Positions 21,791 to 35,700 of a stretch of 64,000 nucleotides of DNA are shown in pieces; positions within the stretch are counted from its first letter, which is position 1, and each line of letters begins with the position of its first letter. The stretch is from Chlorops oryzae (Eukaryota > Arthropoda > Insecta > Diptera > Chloropidae). Below the pieces are notes generated by a model that saw only the letters and a program-made list of their open reading frames with translations, made no database searches and had not been told where the DNA came from. Made by a program: the position numbers and the translations under genes. The stretch is taken from the NCBI GenBank assembly GCA_020466095.1, contig CM035808.1:16092785-16156784 (forward strand), in the 5' to 3' direction.

Positions 21791-23805
21791 TGAATTTTTC
21801 ACTGCTCTAGGGCAGGCAACTCCTTCTATTTTTGTCCCCGAAATGTATGGACTCGAACCACTGTGCACTGTATCGGAAATGGTAAGAATTACCGTCAAAC
21901 TGAAGTCTCCAAACGTTATTTTTCTGAACCGATATGGGGAAAAAGAGAAATTATCGTTTGTGAAAATAAGCAGATAAAGTCAGAAAATTTCACATTCATG
22001 TCTTATTATCCGAATGTGTGCTCACACACACGAATCGTGTTCGGAGTCTATTGTGTGCATTCGACGAAGATTGTAACATCTCAGGAAATTGTAGCATATC
22101 ACAAACTTCAAGTTCTAATCATGCTGAGAGTTTCCTACGGACTTACATATGTACGAACCCAGGTGCATAGCTTTCTGCAGATTTCACTTCCCAGTACCTA
22201 TTGTAAAACAATTGCTCCACTTGACTTTCGTAGTGTGTAAAAGAGCAAAGACTAAAGCATGGCGTTCCGTTGCATCCCATTTCCTGTTCGCTGTCTTTAA
22301 CTTTTCCCAAGGCAAAATGTACAATGTGCATAGTGCAACGGGCGTCGTGTGTGTGTGTGTGTGTGTTATTGGAAGGAAGTCACGACAGCCGGAAATGCTC
22401 ACTTACAAGTATAAGTAAGCCTCTATATGTATGGTGGAGTAGCGCGCAACATTCAGAAGCTTGCCACACTTGTCACTCAAGTCGTTGGAACTTTCAACAG
22501 AAAACCTGTGCTACTTTCAACATATAAAGAACAGAGCAGCTCTTGCATTCCTTTGAATATTTGAAAAATATCTTTCAGTGGCTCTCAATTGTGCGATGTG
22601 ATGTTGGCTCGCTTGAAAGGCGAAAAAAAAAACCCAAGTCATGAGCCCGATCATGACGATGACGACGACGATGACGATAACGTCATTTTGATGTTTTCGA
22701 AATGCTCGTTAAAACTTGAAAGAACAAAAAACGGTCGCCTGTCTGCATTGTTGAAAGTTTTCGAGTTGATACTTGAACGGAATTACATGACATGGTTAAA
22801 ACGGACATGTTCCGGTATTACCTAATGTGATCGAAGGGAAACACTTACATGTGTTTGAATTAAATTTTATGTGAAATGATGAAATGTGCAGCTCGTAAGA
22901 TATTCAACTGATTTGAAAAGAAATAATATCATTAAGTACCTACAAGGAAAGGAGCTGTTCAAAAACTTTTCGTGAGCATTTTAAGCCACTTAAAAACGAA
23001 ATGCTTTCAAATTGGTTGGCAAAGCTAGCATCATTCAATGAATTGAAGCGGCTCTTTAACAATCAAAAGCAGAAGAACAAATTGTGTAAAGAGATCAATG
23101 TTGAAGACATGCCAGAGAGTGGCGAAAAAGAGGGAGAAACTGATAAATATTTTAAAAAATATTGAACCTGTTTTCTGCAAATTATACCTGCTAATTCCGA
23201 ATGGAGATCAATCATCGTTACAATGGCCCGTTCTTTAGCCCTCAACCATTTTTAATTTGTTATTTTGAAATTATTATACACGAAACATTCGGTGCTGAGG
23301 GTATATTGCCCTTGTGCTCAGAACCATTCGAGACAGGCAACAAAAATTTATACCTACAGATATGATGCCTAGGACATTAGACTCGCCCTATCGGAACAAT
23401 TTTTAGGGTACCTCAAATGCTAGGGACTGCTCTGAAAATGACAAAAGCTGCTCTATAGACCATAGTATTTGAAATGTTTTAGTGAAATTTCATATTTGAT
23501 ATAATCATTAGGACTCGGCGAAAATTGCATTAAAATGAAAATAAAAAAATGCATTAAAGCTAATGAAAAATTGTTTGTTTATTCTCCAAGCACATTCCTC
23601 TGAAAAATTTCCTTAAGGTCTTTGTTTTATGGCTCGAATTTTGAATTTTATTTTAAAGCATACTTTACGGAGTAAAAATGTTGTTCAATTCACACAAAGT
23701 TAAAATTTAAATCGATTTTTAACTTCTGTTGTGAGTCGAAAAGCGTCACGTCACACTCTAACGTCACGCTACCAGCTCTAAGCGGGAAAATTGCCAAAAA
23801 ATATA
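21791..23805. other. Non-coding stretch, no gene seen
   Basis: Contains a (GT)n run near 22345-22367 and a GAC/GAT repeat near 22652-22680 that yields an Asp run in one frame. Open frames at 21863-22240 and 22149-22527 have no domain and overlap on both strands as chance frames do. Confidence 0.6.
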
Positions 23806-24560
23806 AAAACAATTAAAACGCAGCAGAGGAGTTCGACGACACTACACCAAGAATGAAAGTGGACTTTCTTTTAGCAACAACAACAACAGCTTATGACCAG
23901 AGGTTCAAGGTAGAACGGCAAACCAACAACCACACGCTTTTTCAGTCAGAGCTTATGCAACGATCGGAAACTCGCAAATACAGCCAAACAACAACAACAG
24001 CCAGAGGTGCTTATGCAATTAACGCAACGTATGCAAGAAGCGAGCAAGCGAGACAGCAATCATAAGCAACTGCATGAGCTGTGCATAAGAGGTTGAACGC
24101 CTTCAGCTGCTAACCTACGTCAACAATGAAAGCCGATATGGAAACACAGCAATAAAGCTATTGGCGTAACTCGCAACAACAACAACAGGCGATCGAGAAG
24201 GGCATAAAACGCAGTAGCAAGAGACTAGCCGCTGCTAAAACGAAAACAACAACAACAAAAGCAACGTAGGCACACCGGCAGGGGAAGATGGAAAATTAGC
24301 TGATGCAGAATCAATATCCAATATTGCTAGATCAGCAATATTGATCTATTTAAGCGAAGCTTCGATCAATGGAAGGGGACTTGTAGTTTGGAATCGAAAG
24401 TCTAATCAGATCTCAACTTTGGCGCACCTACTTACGAGCCAGGACGACAAAGTGTAGATCTCAGTGCTAGCTAGGGATTAGGGCAGCTAAGTAAGCCAAA
24501 ATAGGATTGTCATATATAAAAAGAAAAAGGACTTCAATAAAGTATCATTGAAATTGAAGT
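23806..24560 (+). other. CAA/CAG-rich segment, possible LTR-element relic
   Basis: A TATA-like ATATAAAAAC near 23798-23807 is followed by GCAGCAG-rich sequence and three CAACAACAACA clusters (about 23876-23890, 23987-24000 and 24174-24190). Short frames rich in Gln read QQQQPEVLMQLTQRMQEASK and QQQQQAIEKGIKRSSKRL, reminiscent of the start of fly gypsy-type gag genes. The right end has TATATAAAAAG closely followed by AATAAAG (about 24513-24542), like an LTR R region. No reverse transcriptase, integrase or paired LTRs are seen. Ordinary CAA-repeat fly DNA is an equally good explanation. Confidence 0.25.
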
Positions 24561-24611
24561 CGATGGCGTTCTTATTTGTGGTATTTGGTTAAACGTCCAT
24601 CCCCAGCATGC

Positions 24612-24800
24612 AACACTTTAATATGAATTTTTTTGAAGTTAGGAAAGCGGTTTGAAGTTCAAATTCGTTAAACTTTGTCACAAAATGTTGGTAAGAAAAA
24701 TGTTTGCCCCATAAAGTATGCTTTAAATTTGTAAAAGTCAACAAAATCCAAGGCCTGGTTATAAAGAACTAATAGTTTTGATGATTTAAAAATCAAAAAT
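24612..24800 (+). repeat. Unclassified dispersed repeat, copy 1
   Basis: Matches the inverse of 49645-49805: blocks AATATGAATTTTTTTGAAGT, GGAAAGCGGTTTGAAG, GCTTTAAATTTGTAAAAGTC and ATAAAGAACTAATAGTTTTG recur in order with a few differences. Copy 1 has about 35 extra bases in the middle. No coding, no clear terminal repeats and no target duplication. A transposon fragment is likely but the class is unknown. Confidence 0.6.
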
Positions 24801-27800
24801 GAAAAAAAATATAGACTGCTTCCAAGCCCACACAAAATAAAAAGAAAACAGACAAAATACATTTTTTATAAATTTTGTTTTGGGCATTCGTTGAAGGGCA
24901 TTAAGCATATCCATTAATTTAGACACTTCAACGGCCATTTTTTGTTCGTGTTTAAAGTAAATTTTATATTTTTTTCGAGCCCTAGTATTCATTATGGTGT
25001 TTCTTTAGGGAGCCCTGAGTGTTTCACCATCTCTAAGGCTGTCTTATGTTCGTATAGTTGTTTTGATTTGGAGATCTCCTATATCCAATATGACTTGTCC
25101 AAATTAAATATATACATATAGGACTTGTTTTGATTGACCGTGGTATGGAGTTCCTTTCAATATATAATAAATGTAGGGCCGGAATAATTCTTAACTCTAA
25201 AAATAGTAAATAAAATTAACTCCTTCGGCTGATCGTTTAAAAATTAATTCGTTTCCTTACCTTAAAAATAAGTACTTTAATTTAAATTTTAAGTTTAATT
25301 TTATTCTTCAAATAGTCCAAAAGTCGTTAAGAAAGCCTTTGAGAATTTCCCCATTCCATTAACGCACATAACAAAACACGCGTACCATAATATTTACTGT
25401 TCAACAGATATTAATTTCTTGGAAGAAGAAGAGTCTTTTGCGCAATTATCTACCATCCAAAGCGAGGATACAGTACGTAAACACCTTAAAGCTGCTTAAT
25501 TATACAACGACTTCATGCTTAATGACTTCTCTTAAGACACGAACTCACACGCTCAGGGCACACGCGAATGGGCACGTGAAACGGACGGACGGACAGTGGG
25601 AGGGACAGACGCACTGCCACTGCCACTTCGCGTTACGTAAAATGGAGCGCGAACGAGACGTCGAGCAGCTGCCTAAAACTAAAAAATCTCCCCAAATAGA
25701 AACGCTCTCATGCCTTTGCATAAGTCATCGCACCTGAGTGTACTGTGCCACTCCCATTTGGTGCTGCTGCTGCTGGCTGCAAGTGTGTCACATAAATAAA
25801 TTAAAGTTCCTTTGACATTTGGTCCGCATTTGCAGCAACTACTCTCGACTCCCAACCGTAATCGCATTCGTCGGAATATCTGGATCAGCATCTCTATCTG
25901 ACTGTGTGTAAATCTTCTCATGTTCGCTTGGTGCGTATTTCTAGGAGCGTGTCTGCATGTGTGTGCGCGCGCTTGTGTGGTGTGATGGGAATACGAAGAT
26001 GCGAAAGTTTATTGCAGCTCCTATCTACCATTGCAATTGCATTCGCTTTGCGGGGCCTTTAAGATTTCGCATAATCTTATGACTTGCACCAGAGCAAATG
26101 CACTCGCAGCGTGCGTGCAATTCATTAGCGTAAATCACTAATCTGACCCGGTTTCACGTGTCTAAAAGGAATTCCGAAAAATTGCATTGCCTTCCTCATT
26201 CAGTTGATTCTTAATGAATTCAAATGCATTTAAGTAGTATGAACACAACGCCATAAATATGTACATATGTACATACAAACAATGCATTCAGATAGAGTCC
26301 GATCAAAATCGAATGAGAGAATTTTCCGGAATTATTTACATATTTTAAATAAAAACGAAAGCTTCTTAAGATCCGTCATCGTTCGATAGCTTCATCCCTG
26401 AATGGACTTGTTTGTATTTTACTTATCGGTTTGATGAAAATTTACAGAAAAGGGGAAACTTTATTTTACTGAGCAGCTTAAGAGCTTGCTCGAGTGTTTC
26501 CTTTCCGTGAGCAATGCAAACTCAAGCCGCAGAGCTTTTTTGAATGAAATCATTTTTACTGATTTTCCTTGGATCAAATCGAAGGACTTTTGTCATCGAT
26601 AGCCCACAGCAATGTTTATATTTACTGCCTAAACTTCTTTTTGTTCCGATGAGCACGTCACGGAACATTATTTTTATGACAATTTTACAACCCCACGTTC
26701 AGGCTGTCTTCACTCAAAAAAAAAAAAAAAAAAAAGGACGAGTCGCCAGACAACAGGGATAAATCAATTTCAACGGATTTGCGACAAAACTAAGCTACGA
26801 AAATGAAAAATCAACATGCTCAAAGTTAGGCAACAAGAGACACGAACAAAAGAATTTCCTACTCCAACTCTCAAAAATTATTTTTTATTGCCTCTTGTCT
26901 TTACCATTTTTTTTTTTTTTAAATTACTTTTCTTCCGTCTTCCGGGCAAAAGCTCAAATGCACTTCAACCGCCCGCAAACGTTTCAATTAATTTCCAATT
27001 AAAAACTCAATAAGGTGTGTTCATTGACCGCTTTAGATTAGGTCAAAGTTTAAGCCTTAAGTGAAGAGCGTTGTTTTTATTGCTTCGACGTGCCCGTCAA
27101 GCATTGTTCGTGGAAAGTGCTCAACCAAAAAAAAAAAAAGGTGAGAGAGAATAAAGACCGGAAAGGCAGTAAAAATGTTCTTCCTACCAACTGTTACTTC
27201 GAGTATTTCTGTTCGTGGGAACGAGCAGCATCAGAAACTAATTAAGGGTATTGTCAGTGGAATTCCAGGTACTAAAATAACAACGTGCCTTTCCCTGTTT
27301 CCCATCCTCATTTCTCAATTTCTCTCCAGCGTTCACGTGGTAATTCCGTGTTTCGCAATGAGCAAACAAAAAAAAAAGAACCTTTAATCTGCTTACATTT
27401 GTTGCAGCATTAAAAAAAAAAAAAAAAAAAAAAATAAAACAATGACCCCACCCGCGAGCTTAAGTTGTTGTGGCTTCGAAGTGGATATTTCCAAACTTTG
27501 TGTTCGCGGTGAATTGAAATGAATTTCCAAATATCGCTGGGATAATCATTACCGCATCTCTTTCATTTTCTTACTGTGCATTCGTTGTTTTCTTTATTTT
27601 CCCTTCAATGGACTTTGTAACTTATTTTGACAGCGCTGTAATCGTATATTCCTTTTTTCTTTTCTTTTTTTTATTGTTTGCACAACAGTTGCGCAGGATG
27701 AGCTCGTTATTTTTGCCAACGAAATTACACAAAATTACTAACCATAATTGAGATGCCTTTATGCAAAAACGTCCGTGGGAAGCTGCAATCCCCCCACTTT

Positions 27801-28868
27801 GAGCGATAGCTATACAGAAAATTACTCACCACGAACTCTATTGATTATCTCCTTATTTTTCTTTTTTTTCGATTTTCTACGTGTGGCTTGTCTAATTTGA
27901 TACTTTTCGTGTCATTTTGCAGTCACTGGACGGTTTCGTTTGCAATCGCTTTTTTTTTTTTTTATATTCCGCGAAAAGTTAATTGAATTCGCTTGGCGGT
28001 CGGATGAGAGGACAGATAGTTTAATGGAATCGTACTGGACCTTTTTGCTGTTTTAGTCCAACATTGTGTAAAAGCGGCGGGAATGCAGATGAGGCTTCAG
28101 GAGGCCGGAAATAGAATTTACATTTTAAATGAATTCATTGAACGAAGGATTCCTTTCTTCTGGGATTTTTGCAGTTTTGCTAGCAATTATCTGCAATCAT
28201 TTAAATGTTCAAAAACACTGGCACAAGAGCTGGGTGGTCTCTCTGCGCCTTTTTAAGCCTTCGATTTCCTTCTTTGATTTCATTTTGGGAATTTTCCGAT
28301 TTGAAAAGAAATCAAAAACAGAGATATATTTGATTGCTTTTGACCCGCACAAAAACACAAGCTTGAATGCCAAAAACCTTGCTGAAGACAGTTTGGCAAA
28401 AAACGCCAATCAGGCTAATTTTAAAGAGTGTCAAAATCTCCAAAAGAACATCTGAAATTCCACTTTTTGTTCAAAAATATCAAAACCGAAATTAGTTCGA
28501 AATCATCGTGATGGGATGGATAATTAATAGTGCACCTTAATGGCACGTTCTCACGGCATAGCAAAGTAAGCGCGTCGCCTGTCATTCTCCTTCCGTTCCA
28601 TTCTCCTTGTTCGTGGCCGAAACAGATTGCGAAGGACGCACTTCGCCATACAAATTTTTTACACCAAGTAGCCACGTTAAATTCGTTATCAACCCTGTTA
28701 TAAATCGGAAACAATCGATAAAAGCTGACAGAGGAGAAAGATAAATACACAAAACAAATATTTTCAGAGATCAAAGTCAGCGATTTTTGGTTTAAAAATG
28801 TATTTAAAATAATAAAAATAATTTATATCCTCTGAAGAAAAATCAAAAACCCAAGAATAATCATTATA
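24801..28868. other. Non-coding stretch, no gene seen
   Basis: Contains GAC/GGAC-rich sequence near 25583-25612, GTGTGCGCGCG near 25960-25970, and long poly-A and poly-T runs (26717-26735, 26910-26922, 27411-27434, 27952-27963). The frame at 28129-28455 (+) and its - strand neighbours show no domain. One region (28500-28760) is slightly less A+T-rich and has a frame of 117 codons on the - strand without recognisable similarity. Confidence 0.6.
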
Positions 28869-29041
28869 CAGTCGACTCTCGTTAATTCAAACCTGCGATA
28901 ATTCGAACCTCTCTATAATCCAATGTGATCACGAGCTCCCTGCAAAATGTCTTTATACTGTCGACTCTCGTTAATCCCAACACTCGATAATTCGTAATAT
29001 TTTAAGAGTCCCTCAAGTTTCGAATTAACAAGAGTCGACTG
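28869..29041. mobile_element. pogo/Tigger-like MITE ends, compound
   Basis: Three related termini occur here. At 28869 TA is followed by CAGTCGACTCTCGTTAATTC; at 28958 TA is followed by CTGTCGACTCTCGTTAATC; and at 29041 the inverse of CAGTCGACTCTTGTTAATTC ends. Repeated (G)ATAATTCG words follow each terminus. Insect pogo/Tigger-type elements have CAGT...CTCTC-type ends and TA target sites, so this is likely an 84-bp MITE (28958-29041) next to a truncated relative (28869-28955), or one rearranged element. The right flank is TG, not TA, so the target site has decayed. Confidence 0.55.
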
Positions 29042-29555
29042 TGTTTGCATTTTTTCCCCATATTTCTTGCTTTAAATAAAACCAAAATGAAATATCTTAC
29101 ATATTAACTCTAAATCAACTCGGAACACTTCCATTCACTTCAACGATACAATGACCAATAAACATGTACAAGCGAGACAAGATTGCTGTCGTGAGAACGG
29201 GTAAATTTACGGATATCCCAAGCAATTGGTTCACAATGCCGTGAGATAAAGCTATAAATTTTATTTATTTTACTCTATCCCAAGAAGATCTATATATTTC
29301 CCACTTGTGAACTGATTTAGAAACGTAATTGAAACTACTCACTGACTACACCGATTCTTTTAAACTAACGTAGTAGAACACTTGAGTAAGTGGGAGTATT
29401 TATTCGTCATATAAGAAGGTCCTTAAAGTTCGAAATTTAAAAAAAAAAAATATTAACTTCAGTAATGGATATTAAAAGGGCGATAGAAATGATACATTTA
29501 TGAGGAAAGCTTAATGGACCAACTCCTACGTTAAATCTCACTTACGGAGATAATT
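29042..29555. other. Non-coding stretch
   Basis: A+T-rich sequence with no gene, exon signal or repeat that I can define. Confidence 0.6.
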
Positions 29556-29558
29556 AAT

Positions 29559-29712
29559 AGGGGAATTCACAAAGGGGTCGGAAAATAGTAAAGTCGGAAA
29601 AATTTATCTGCTTAAAAAGTTGTGCAAGATACAAAAAAAGTTAAAAATTTTTTTAAGAAGTCTTAATTTTCCGACTTTCCAACGTTTTTAAAACGCTTTT
29701 GTGAATACCCCT
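29559..29712. mobile_element. 154-bp MITE with short inverted ends
   Basis: The ends read AGGGGAATTCACAAA on the left and AGGGGTATTCACAAA on the right (inward). Subterminal copies of GTCGGAAAA also occur in inverse orientation (29578-29586 and about 29670-29678). AAT lies directly outside both ends (29556-29558 and 29713-29715) as a possible 3-bp duplication. No coding capacity; superfamily not assigned. Confidence 0.55.
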
Positions 29713-29715
29713 AAT

Positions 29716-32700
29716 ATATTTAAGTGCACACCCTAGGTGCTGAATTTGAAAATTTTCTGTTGCCTTAAATATTAACAAGGACTGACAGTGGTCAAACTTC
29801 GAGCGTTCGATATAAAAATTAGAACCCAAGCGACACAGATATCAAATTTGGAGAGCTTTCTAAGACATAAAATTCTTTGAATGCATTTTAGAAGGTCTTT
29901 GAAAACTCTCTGAAAAGTATAATAAAAACTTTTAAAAATATCTTGTCTCAAAAAACTTTTTAAACGTCTTTAGAATAATTCAAAAATTGGATGTTTTAGA
30001 AAGCTCTCAATAAACTCTTTGAACAGTGTCCGAAGATCGATTCCCGATAATGTTTTTTTTTCAACTCTTCGGAAACTCTCATATTGGTATTTCAAAGAGG
30101 TAGCTCATTCATATTTAGAAAGCTCTTCAAAACCCATTTTAAAGAGCTTTGTGAGAGTAGACCTCTATATTCCTGTTTATAGAAACCTTTCAGGGATTTT
30201 CAGTGACGTCACGTCTTTGGAAACTCTTACAAAGAACTTATTGAGAGAGAATAGTGAGTCATTAGATTTTATTGCTAGAGAAGATGATTTTTCTCATTTA
30301 CGCAGGGTTGACATTAACAAGCGAGAGTGGCATTTTCAGGAAAGCCTGACTTACCAGGGGTGCTATTTAGATTGAAACAAAAAAAAATACTGACTGCTCA
30401 CTATTGAGACGTTTAACTCTTCATAAGGTTAAAAGCAATGGAATGAAAATTTAAAAAATAACGATTTTGAAACTTAAAAATTTTTGTATTTAATTGATAT
30501 TTTAAAGGCGCCTGAAAATTTAGTGGGGTAGAATATATCATATTGCCGATTAACTGGTCTCCGTTTTCATTCTTATGTTTAAAAAATCGAGATATTTCAT
30601 TACAATTTTTCATAATTTTATATTAATATATAATCTTCACACATGTAATTTTGTGTTCAAAATATTTCCAACATTGAATATGTGGGACGTCTTTTGTGTT
30701 TTTTCTTAAAGAAAAAGAAATAGGATATAATTTATAAAACGTATGAGCATATTTGCGTCCCTATCACGCACACTGACTGATGATGACGTCACAATTCAGT
30801 CCTTCAAAGAACTCTTAATGATGTTTTAAAGATATTTCAAAGACTTCCTAGAGAGAAAACTGATTTTTTGTTAAGTCCTGAAAACTCTCATAAGGCTCCT
30901 AAGCCCCGCCTTTTTGCGTCGTTTTAGTCTTTAGAAGGTCTTCAAGAGCGCTCAAAGAGCTTAGGCAGTGTCTCAAATATGACGTTGGGGCGGGGGAGGG
31001 GCGCCGAGAATTTTTCCTAAAGTTTTACACTTTGTGACAAATTGGTATTTTATTCTCGATTGTCATAGTTGCAGTCATTGTTGGTAAAAATTTTCCCCTA
31101 AATAAAGGTTTCTATTATTATTTTTTTGGACACGTTCCCTTACGAAGAAATTAAATTCGCTCTTATTAATTAGTCTTCTGAGCGATCTGTGAGAGCGGTT
31201 TAACTGTTACAAGAAGTCGGTGGGCTTGGAAAATTTTAGTAGAATATGATAAAAGATATTTAAGTACAGTAAACAAAATTATGTTATAATAATAATTAAA
31301 AAAATTCATAACCAAAAAAGAAATATTTTCATATTTCTCATCCTGGTCTAGGATTTTCCAACCCTTTTCCTAGCGGAAGACTGTAAAATTGGTCGAAAAA
31401 GAACTTCCGGCAATGATATCGAGTTAAATTCGGCCAGCTTTGGAGGATAAGGACCGATCACGATCATCCCATGATTAGTGAAATGCTAGTGTCTTGTGGA
31501 AAAATTTTCAAACGACGATCCCATCTAAACTTATTTTCGAGCCAACCTGAATATCAATCTTATTGTGACATCTAGAGAAGAATACCTTTCAAATGCAGTG
31601 TAAGCCATGAAAATCGTTTTGATAGACTCCTAAGGCTTTATTATTTCTGTTTAAAAAGTTCATTTGATATTTTTTTTTATTTTATTGAACTATGTGGCAA
31701 AAATGAAACTCTGTCTTGCTCGTCAGAACAATTTATTTTTATTTTTTTAATTAATTGGAATCTGAAACTGAAAGCACAAACCTTCAAAATGTATATCCAG
31801 CAAGAGATTTTCCAACGAAGATATTTACAATAAATTTACCTGATCCGGTTCATAAAATTCTTTGCACAATTTCAACTTTTTGCAGCCTAAAATATGCCAA
31901 AAAGAGAATCTTATTATACAGTTACCTTTCAAAAAGGCCAAAGCTTTCGTAACGAACCCGAAATTCTCAAATTCTTGCAAGCAACAAAACGCATTCAGTT
32001 CGAATGAACGAACTTTCGGTTAGTTTTGGATAGAAAACCTCAACAGAAAATTTGTTATCAAAGCTTTTCAAATAATTTCTTGCGCGCTCGTTCTTTCGAA
32101 AATTTTTCGGTAAAGACAGCAAACTTAAGTTTGTGAAATTTGCTTACACAAAAAGTTTTCGAGCTCATTCTTAAGTTTTTACAAGTTGTCATGCCACATT
32201 GCTGATGCAATTTTATTTCCTTGCCTTTGATTAGGCGGCAACTTCCATCGACTTGTCCTCAAGCGTAAGCCCGGACGAGCAGTGGCGCAGCGCAGGAGTA
32301 TTTGAGGCCTTTATTCGTGAAAAAATTGCGGCGTTCAAGTTGGCATAATATGATTTCATTTTGAAGTCCGTATGAGCCGATCGTCTAAAAGTTATAGTGG
32401 ATGTCACAAAAAGAGTCAGTCATTGAGAGTGCTCCATGACTACCTATGTGTGGGACTTTATGTTATTCTTCTATAGAAAGCATTGTATTCTAAGGCGAGG
32501 TATACCTTTTTGGGGGCTGCTATTGTCGAATTGAACGCCTTTTGTTAAGAACGCCACTGTCTGCGAGAGCATTTATCAGAATTTCGATGAGAAAGTGCAA
32601 TTCATGCACTACGTTTACTATCAAGAATTTACTGATGCAGCGAAAAAGCTTAAAGTGCACACTTAAAAGGGAACAATTAAGCTGAAGTCAAGTTTGGATC

Positions 32701-35700
32701 AACGAGGACGTTTTTCGAAGTGGAAGATTTCAAAACGCACAGCGTCAGAATGAAATTGAAATTTGAATTTTTTTTTTTTATTCCTTTCGATGGCAAGTAA
32801 TTGATATTGATATCAAAGATTTCTCATAATTTCTCTTTTCACGAGCTTTCCGTTTGATGGATCATCGCTTTCAAAATGGTAGTGTTAATAGCCCAAGAGA
32901 AACGAAAGCAAACAATCATCTCGCCCACAAATTCGAGTGCTTGTGATATATCATATTAATATTCCGTTTGGCTCATTGCGGACAATTTATGCTGGAACTT
33001 CTCGAAGTCCTTTGTTGTGGAAACCGATAAATTTATGCGTTTTTCTCTTGAACAAATTTCCTCTTCTATTTTTTTTTTTTTTTTCTTAAGTGAGCTCAAA
33101 TAATATTTTTCATAGCATATCATACAGCCTGTCGTCCTTCCTTCCTGTGAACTTGATAACACCTTAATTGAGCTGTAGCATAGGAAGTCGCTTTCAACGA
33201 ACAATTGAGTGCACTCGTTCTGTCTCTCTATCTCTCTCTGGCTCGCTATCTACCTTTCTGTCTCTCGAAACGACAGAATTGAAGGGAAAACTTTGGGTTT
33301 CTGTTTGCGACGTACGTATATTCATCAAAATTATGTCGGCAGGCAATCGCTTTCATTGCTTTAACTTCACTTTCTGTCAGCCACTTCTGCTAAATTGCTT
33401 TCCGTTGAGCTTCCTTCAAGAAGAAAGGAAGGAAGGAAGGCGTAGGGAAGATGGCTTTTGTCTTTGGTGCTGCTGGTATATGTAAGTGCCTCAGCAAGGG
33501 TATATATTATAGATTTATATTGTACATCTCTTTGTTCAGGAAAAAGATATCATTTTTTATTTTTTTGCGTTGCAGACACTCGTCTATTTGTGTGTTAGTA
33601 GTTACTTGAGTGTCCTGGGAATCCAAATGTTGATACATTTTGCTTTGTTGCTTATGTTTGCAATTTATGTGCTCTCAAACGTAAGTAGGTTGGTATGCTT
33701 TGACGCCTATTGGGGTTTGTTATCCTGGCGGTTTCAACGAAACGAACGAGCCAACGAGCTTGATAGCTCGAGCCTAAGAATATTATTGTTCGTGGCTCTG
33801 CGCATCAATCAAATTTATATGTACATATATATATAAATTCGTATAACATTAATGGCTGACATAGGAACTTTGATTGAGATTTGAAATTTTTTTTTTTTTT
33901 TTGGGGATTTTTACTGTGATTGTAGCTCTTCACAGCAACTTAAATCGATTGATGGATTTTGGCTTGAGATTTGACGTCGGGAATGGTTTGATTCGTACGA
34001 ATATTATTTTTGAAATATTTTCTTCATCAAGTCATTATTGTGTTATACAAGTTTGAAACTAGTCACAGGATTTGTTGTTAATACAGCTTTAATTAGGTGC
34101 CTAGCATTTTTGGAAAGCTGGACATGAGTCCAAAATGAGTCTGAAATATATAGAAAGTGAGAGGCTCTTTTTTGAGCGGAAATTAGAGTCAGATTTGAGT
34201 GTTATATACGGCTCTAATATGTTCTCCTTCGGTTTATGACTTCGGATTTTTATAGGACGACCTTCGCAAGAAGGGAAACACGCTCTTTAAAGTCCTCTAA
34301 AAGGGGGCTCCGACTCCAATTAGGAGTCATATATGATTCTTTTAGAAATCAGAACGTTTGCTGAGTGCTTTGCTTAGAGATGGGATAAAAACTATCATCA
34401 TTATTACGCATGTCAAGAAGCTTAACTGAAAGATCTTTTCACATACCTAACGGTAATTTATGTACAAATGGGTATTTCCAAACGGACGTGACAGTTACTT
34501 TAGCAATTTTAAGTTCCAAATTGAAGAATGTAGAAAATGGTAATTTTGTTTCTTACTATTATCGCGCAGCTCATCCGGACTTTAATACTTATCAAAATTT
34601 TATGCAGATCAGAAAGGCAACTAGATATTCTCGAACGTGACAAATAGTTGACTTTTTTCAAGAAATACCCATATACATTCAACAAATGTTAATTCGAAAT
34701 TCGATATAAAAATTTTATCGATATAAGTATCGATGCCACACAATTATTAAGGTCTGGATTTAATAAATCGATATACATATAAGTATGTGATTGATATAGA
34801 GAAATGAACTAAGTGTCTCGTATCTTTTCTAATTGGTCTTATCACGCTTTCCAAACGAGCTTTCATTTAAAAGTCACAGAATTTCTATGCCTCTTATGAA
34901 TGTCTCGACTCATGCAAATAATGGCACCCATCTCAAAATTTTGCTCTTTTAATTCGGCCTAACTTTTGATACTCTTCTGCAAATTTTCTTCCTTTAAAAG
35001 TGAAGCTCTCGGGCGTTTATAGTTTTCAGTTTCACTGCTTTTATCCTTTGTCAGTCCAAGAGGATTTAAATTCTTCTAGGTATATACATACATATGTATA
35101 TGAATATTTTAGCACTTCATAAAGGAGTGCTTTGCTTGATGTTTTCATGGAAGCGGCATTAACCCATATTGGTTGGTTGGTCGTGTGCAAATGTCACATG
35201 AAATCGTAATTCATAGCCTTCGAAATAGTTTCGTTTTGTCAGGATATGAAAATAAAACAACTTCATTTCGCATGCAGAGGATAAAGTTATTTGACAAGTT
35301 TATACAATACACTAAATACGCCAGCTGCCTTATCCTTATAGCTCGGCCGTTCGTATATATGTATGTATGTATGTATGTTGTATGTCTGGTGTCTCTGTGT
35401 TCATTGTTCTTTGTTCTTTGTAAATACGAATAACGGCGTTTGCCAAATGCCTGTCTAAAATGGCAAAGTGATATTGTCGAGTCACTGAAGTGTCAGAATT
35501 TGACACTCAGTGTTTGGATGTTCGTTGTGTGCCTGAATGTTCCCGTCGCTTTCGCTCGAATAGCACATACAAGTCCATGCTTGGAAAATTTGCTTAATGG
35601 CTCATATATCTCGGCATGGCTTTATTGTATCGCATAGACGAGCTATTTTTGTTGAAATTTTAAGCTCTTTTAGCTTTGTCTTTGATCATGGGCATTATTG

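Noticed and set aside
28548..29205. Inverted CGTTCTCACG words around the pogo-like segment
   Set aside because: Short match without aligned ends or target duplication; could be chance.
33556..33836. Possible acceptor TTTTTTGCGTTGCAG followed by an 88-codon frame
   Set aside because: No donor at a sensible place, no coding character and no branch site as good as that before 16081.
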